From DAIMZM01 sp036733985 (GTDB taxonomy: Bacteria > Bacillota > Dehalobacteriia > UBA4068), in NCBI GenBank assembly GCA_036733985.1, contig DAIMZM010000104.1, positions 1-7,410 on the forward strand: 7,410 nt of DNA, written 5' to 3'. The notes below the pieces were generated by a model. It worked only from the letters and a program-made list of their open reading frames with translations, was not told the origin of the DNA and did no database searches. A program made the translations under genes and the position numbers. How positions within the stretch are numbered: position 1 is the first letter of the stretch; each line of letters opens with the position of its first letter. Below are positions 5,054-7,410 of the stretch, in pieces.

Positions 5054-5596
5054 ATGGAATTTATGGAACTTGCCCGCTCCCGCTACAGCTGCCGCAAATA
5101 CGACGGCCGGCCTGTTGCCAAGGAGGATTTGCTGGCCTGCGTGGAAGCGGCTGTTCTGGCCCCTTCCGGCTGCAACAGCCAGCCCTGGCATTTTTACCTG
5201 GTGACGAACCCGGAGATCAAGGCGAAAATGGCCAAGGCCTCGCAGCTGGCCCCGCCCAGCAATCTGTTCACCGACGAGGCCGGCGCCATGGTGCTGGTCA
5301 CAGAGGATAAGGATACCCGGATCACCGATCATGTAAAAGCGCTCTACGGCCCGGATGTGTTCGCCGAGGGCGATACCGGCAGGGCTGTGGGCTATTTCTG
5401 CCTGCGCGCTTATGAGCTGGGTTTGGGCGCCTGCATCCTGGGGCTTTTCGATATGGACGCGGTCAGCCGGCTGCTGGCGGTGCCGGATAGCCAGCGCTGC
5501 TGCCTGATGATCGCCGTGGGCCACCCGGCCGACGGGGATCAGCCCCATCCCAAAAAGCGCCTGCCCCTGGCGGATGTGGTGACCGTCGTCGAATAG
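5054..5596 (+). CDS. Nitroreductase-family flavoprotein
   Basis: A probable FMN-dependent NAD(P)H oxidoreductase; the physiological substrate is not predictable. The 180-residue protein carries the family's FMN-binding elements: RSRYSCRKYDGRPV at 8-21, LAPSGCNSQPWHFYLV at 35-50, the GRAVGYFCLRAYELGLGACILG helix region at 109-130, and the basic patch PKKRLPL at 166-172 near the C-terminus. Members act as dimers on nitroaromatics, quinones or other electron acceptors. AGGAGG ends 7 nt before the ATG. It is transcribed away from the hydrolase gene with a leader of about 110 nt and ends at its own terminator, so it appears to be a single-gene unit. There is no ferredoxin domain. The presence of a NimA-like gene next door is compatible with a shared detoxifying role, but that is inference. 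Confidence 0.9.
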   Translation: MEFMELARSRYSCRKYDGRPVAKEDLLACVEAAVLAPSGCNSQPWHFYLVTNPEIKAKMAKASQLAPPSNLFTDEAGAMVLVTEDKDTRITDHVKALYGPDVFAEGDTGRAVGYFCLRAYELGLGACILGLFDMDAVSRLLAVPDSQRCCLMIAVGHPADGDQPHPKKRLPLADVVTVVE

Positions 5597-5634
5597 ACGG
5601 CCCGGATCCGGCCTGGCGAAAACAGCGCACAGCA

Positions 5635-5668
5635 AGCCCCGCGCCACAAACGCGGGGCTGCTTTTGGT
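5635..5668 (+). terminator. Intrinsic terminator of the nitroreductase gene
   Basis: AGCCCCGCG (5635-5643) pairs perfectly with CGCGGGGCT (5651-5659) around a 7-nt loop, followed by GCTTTTGGTCTT. The U-tract is short and interrupted, but the 9-bp stem is very GC-rich and lies 39 nt after the stop codon. Confidence 0.75.
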
Positions 5669-5676
5669 CTTGGGCC

Positions 5677-5700
5677 GGCCCCGCTGCCCGGGCCGGGGCC
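5677..5700. repeat. GC-rich hairpin between convergent nitroreductase and NimA-like genes
   Basis: GGCCCCG (5677-5683) pairs with CGGGGCC (5694-5700). It lies 14 nt beyond the end of the NimA-like gene and could help end its transcript, but no T-run follows on either strand. It may simply be GC-rich intergenic sequence. Confidence 0.3.
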
Positions 5701-5714
5701 AGGCAAGGCCCGGC

Positions 5715-6188
5715 TTATTGCGGGGTGGATTTGCCGCTTAAATGCTCGATCTCAATGACCACCACAGCGAACTTGCCCCAAGCAGACTCCGTATACGCCG
5801 CATTGGCAAGGGTCAGTCCGCCGCAATATTTTTCCAGCAGCTTTTGGGCCGCGGCGCGGATCTGGTCTTCTTCCGTCAGTATCCTGGCCCGGCCAAAAGC
5901 AATGACGCTGGTGAACTTGGTGGTCACCGCTTCCGGCACCACCTGATCCCGGCTCACCACGCAGAAGCTGACCTTGGGCTCTTGGGCAATGGCCGCCAGC
6001 TTATGGCCGGTTTCGGCAGCGCAGTGGAAGTAGATGCGGCCTTGGTCGTAAACATAGCTGAGGGGCACCGCATAGGGATAGCCGTGATCGCCCAGGCAGG
6101 CCAGGATCCCATGGCTGCCCTCCCGGAGCACCTGTTCCGCCGCCGCCTCAGTCATGCGCTTATTTTTGATCCGCAGCTCTCTGAACAT
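5715..6188 (-). CDS. Pyridoxamine 5'-phosphate oxidase-like flavoprotein, NimA-related
   Basis: A small split-barrel flavoprotein of 157 residues, of the group that includes the 5-nitroimidazole resistance protein NimA. The typical start MFRELRIKNKRM is followed by LREGSHGILAC at 21-31, GDHGYPYAVPLSYVY at 33-47, and IYFHCAAETGHKLAAI at 52-67, the region that lines the cofactor site. VSFCVV at 73-78 and FTSVIAFGRARIL at 92-104 continue the barrel. Most family members are uncharacterised and may bind FMN, heme or F420, so nitroimidazole reduction should not be assumed. The start at 6188 has AAGGAGGG 7-10 nt upstream. The gene has its own promoter and lies just after the rubrerythrin terminator. 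It is too short and lacks the residues expected for PdxH of vitamin B6 synthesis. Confidence 0.85.
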   Translation of the reverse strand: MFRELRIKNKRMTEAAAEQVLREGSHGILACLGDHGYPYAVPLSYVYDQGRIYFHCAAETGHKLAAIAQEPKVSFCVVSRDQVVPEAVTTKFTSVIAFGRARILTEEDQIRAAAQKLLEKYCGGLTLANAAYTESAWGKFAVVVIEIEHLSGKSTPQ

Positions 6189-6204
6189 AAACAGCCCTCC
6201 TTAT

Positions 6205-6215
6205 GGGGTAACCCC
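6205..6215. repeat. Short palindrome GGGGTTACCCC at the NimA-like gene start site
   Basis: Five-base arms around one central base sit between the predicted transcription start (about 6218) and the ribosome site. The position suits a repressor site, but the arms are short and no regulator is suggested. Confidence 0.25.
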
Positions 6216-6224
6216 TATTGTCTC

Positions 6225-6253
6225 ATTATAGCAAAAACAGGGACCGTAAACAA
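6225..6253 (-). promoter_or_regulatory. Promoter of the NimA-like gene
   Basis: On the minus strand a perfect TATAAT (6225-6230), preceded by TGC as in extended -10 promoters, lies 17 nt from a weak -35, TTGTTT (6248-6253). The predicted start near 6218 gives a leader of about 30 nt. Confidence 0.65.
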
Positions 6254-6262
6254 GCCGGGGCT

Positions 6263-6289
6263 AAAAAAAGGGCAGCCCGCAGGCTGCCC
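6263..6289 (-). terminator. Intrinsic terminator of the rubrerythrin gene
   Basis: Read on the minus strand, GGGCAGCC and GGCTGCCC (6282-6289 and 6270-6277 on the plus strand) form a perfect 8-bp stem with a 4-nt loop, followed by seven T residues (6263-6269). It lies 33 nt past the rubrerythrin stop and ends 9 nt before the -35 of the next gene's promoter. Confidence 0.92.
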
Positions 6290-6322
6290 CGGAAAACACC
6301 GGTTTTATTTCAGGCCGCTGTT

Positions 6323-6862
6323 TTATTCGTAGCTCTTGCATTCCACGGCAAAGTACGCCCGGGGATGGTCGCAGACCGGGCAAATATCCGGAGCCTTCTC
6401 GCCGATATGCAGGTGGCCGCAGTTGCGGCAGACCCAGATCTGTTCCTCCGGGCGGATGAACACGGTGCCGTCTTTGACCCGTTTTTCCAGGGCCAGGTAG
6501 CGCTCTTCATGATGCTTCTCGATCTTGGCCACTTCCGCGAACAGCTCGGCGATATGGTCAAAGCCCTCTGCCGCCGCTTCCTTGGCAAAGGTGGCGTACA
6601 TGTCGGTCCACTCATAATGCTCGCCGGCGGCAGCGTCTTTCAGATTATCAGCGGTGCAGCCGATGCCGTCATGGAGCAGCTTGAACCAGATCTTGGCATG
6701 CTCTTTCTCATTGTCGGCGGTTTCGCTGAAAATGGCCGCGACCTGCTCATAGCCCTCTTTCTTTGCCTTGCTGGCATAATAGGTGTATTTATTACGGGCT
6801 TCGGATTCGCCTGCGAATGCCGCCATCAGATTAGCTTCGGTTTTACTGCCTTTCAAGTCCAT
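6323..6862 (-). CDS. rbr: Rubrerythrin
   Basis: A cytosolic peroxidase of anaerobes that reduces hydrogen peroxide with electrons passed through its own rubredoxin domain. The 179-residue protein has an N-terminal four-helix diiron domain and a C-terminal rubredoxin-like domain. All expected metal ligands can be placed by comparison with Desulfovibrio rubrerythrin: E19 (FAGESEARN), E52 and H55 (NEKEH), E81 and E84 (GEHYEW), E115 and H118 (EKHHE), plus C145, C148, C161 and C164 for the iron-sulfur site. It is about 12 residues shorter than the Desulfovibrio protein because of a shorter loop between helices. The start at 6862 has AAAGGGG 8 nt upstream and matches the usual MDLKGSKTE opening; in-frame codons further up lack a ribosome site. 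A promoter, a leader with an inverted repeat, and a terminator make it a single-gene unit. Confidence 0.96.
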   Translation of the reverse strand: MDLKGSKTEANLMAAFAGESEARNKYTYYASKAKKEGYEQVAAIFSETADNEKEHAKIWFKLLHDGIGCTADNLKDAAAGEHYEWTDMYATFAKEAAAEGFDHIAELFAEVAKIEKHHEERYLALEKRVKDGTVFIRPEEQIWVCRNCGHLHIGEKAPDICPVCDHPRAYFAVECKSYE

Positions 6863-6891
6863 ATCAGGATCCCCTTTCATGTTTATATGAG

Positions 6892-6909
6892 CCAAATAAA
6901 AATATTTGG
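6892..6909. repeat. Inverted repeat in the rubrerythrin leader, candidate operator
   Basis: CCAAATA (6892-6898) and TATTTGG (6903-6909) are perfect 7-bp arms around four bases. They lie about 10-30 nt below the predicted transcription start. The 7-4-7 layout suits a dimeric repressor, but the sequence is not a clear PerR, Fur or Rex site. A weak leader hairpin is the alternative. Confidence 0.45.
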
Positions 6910-6926
6910 ATACGCCGCATAGCATT

Positions 6927-6955
6927 AAGATACCAGTTTTACCAGCCCTTGTCAA
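6927..6955 (-). promoter_or_regulatory. Promoter of the rubrerythrin gene
   Basis: A perfect TTGACA (6950-6955) and TATCTT (6927-6932, 4 of 6 matches) are separated by 17 nt on the minus strand. The predicted start near 6920 gives a leader of about 58 nt. Confidence 0.75.
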
Positions 6956-6992
6956 GCAGCGCCGGCAGATTATTAAGACCAATTCCTACAAA

Positions 6993-7410
6993 TTATTTGC
7001 AAAGATCCGCATATTCGCCAGCCACCAAAGCCAGCAGGTCATCAGGAGCGCAGGCGATCTGGGCGCCGATTTTGCCAGCGGAAAAAACGATTTCTTCCTG
7101 GAGCAGGGCCTGCTCCTCCAGAAAGGTGGGGTAGGGCTTTTTCATGCCCAAGGGCGAACAGCCGCCATGGACATAGCCGGTATTTTTCAGCAAATCCTTG
7201 GCCGGGCACATCTCGATATGCTTGACCCCGGCGGCCTTAGCCGCCTTTTTCAAATCCAGTTCCTGATCCACGGGAATAATAAAAACATAAAACAGGCCCG
7301 GGCCGCTGGTGGTGACCAGGGTTTTGAAAATACGCTCATAGGCGATGCCCAGCTTATCCGCTACGGATTTCCCGTCGATCCGTCCATCCTCAGCCTCATA
7401 GCCGTGGCTG
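6993..7410 (-). CDS. YbaK/EbsC-type aminoacyl-tRNA deacylase, 5' end missing
   Basis: The product belongs to the YbaK/EbsC family, whose bacterial YbaK members hydrolyse mischarged Cys-tRNA(Pro) released by prolyl-tRNA synthetase. The reading frame is open to the right edge; 138 residues are visible, and about 20 N-terminal residues are expected beyond it. Visible features, counted from the edge, are DGKSVADKLG at 12-21, the conserved lysine K29 in RIFKTLV, LDLKKAAKAAGVK at 51-63, GYVHGGCSPLGMKK at 78-91 and SAGKIGAQIACAPDDLL near the end. A GTG at 7271 is internal to the conserved fold and is not a real start. It ends 130 nt before the rubrerythrin start codon, with no obvious terminator between. 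Domain YbaK is sure; the exact tRNA substrate is inferred from the family. Confidence 0.9.
   Translation of the reverse strand, partial: SHGYEAEDGRIDGKSVADKLGIAYERIFKTLVTTSGPGLFYVFIIPVDQELDLKKAAKAAGVKHIEMCPAKDLLKNTGYVHGGCSPLGMKKPYPTFLEEQALLQEEIVFSAGKIGAQIACAPDDLLALVAGEYADLCK

Noticed and set aside
6993..7271. GTG start at 7271 giving a 92-residue protein
   Set aside because: The frame stays open to the window edge and the upstream residues (DGKSVADKLG, RIFKTLV) are conserved parts of the YbaK fold, so the gene begins outside the window.
1..7410. Phage defence, mobile element, CRISPR or biosynthetic cluster
   Set aside because: All genes belong to recognisable housekeeping or redox families or are a common type of zinc-ribbon protein. 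No transposase, integrase, repeat array, terminal inverted repeats or compositional break was seen.

Overview
The window looks like ordinary chromosome of a low-oxygen Bacillota (Firmicutes) species, probably a Clostridia or Negativicutes member. The basis is the moderately high G+C content, strong AAGGAGG-type ribosome sites, near-consensus sigma-A promoters, short intrinsic terminators, and a gene set with rubrerythrin, a nitroreductase and a NimA-like flavoprotein but no aerobic respiratory genes. The genus cannot be fixed from sequence alone. No mobile element, CRISPR array, rRNA or tRNA was seen, and no stretch over 300 bases lacks a gene.

Left block (1-1431, minus strand): a strong promoter at 1403-1431 drives a double zinc-ribbon protein and then xpt (xanthine phosphoribosyltransferase), about 30 nt apart. 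The first 40 codons of radA follow at the left edge after a 135-bp gap that holds a long imperfect hairpin.

Middle block (1425-4196, plus strand): a divergent promoter sharing its -35 region with the zinc-ribbon/xpt promoter leads into a roughly 135-nt structured leader and the thyA-folA pair. ThyA makes dTMP and dihydrofolate, and DHFR recycles the dihydrofolate. Four bases after folA a new promoter starts ilvE (branched-chain aminotransferase), with a terminator-like hairpin in its leader. A bidirectional terminator separates ilvE from the convergent SGNH hydrolase gene.

Right block (4230-7410): the SGNH hydrolase (minus) and a nitroreductase (plus) diverge from a short intergenic region with an imperfect 28-bp palindrome. 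On the minus strand, reading right to left, come a YbaK/EbsC-type aminoacyl-tRNA deacylase (5' end outside the window), rubrerythrin with its own promoter and terminator, and a NimA/pyridoxamine-oxidase-like flavoprotein with its own promoter. Nitroreductase, NimA-like protein and rubrerythrin form a small group of redox or detoxification genes, each apparently separately controlled.

I found no new multi-gene system. The most interesting signals are regulatory: the nested leader of thyA, the two competing hairpins before ilvE, the shared -35 of the divergent promoters, and inverted repeats in the rubrerythrin leader and the SGNH/nitroreductase intergenic region.
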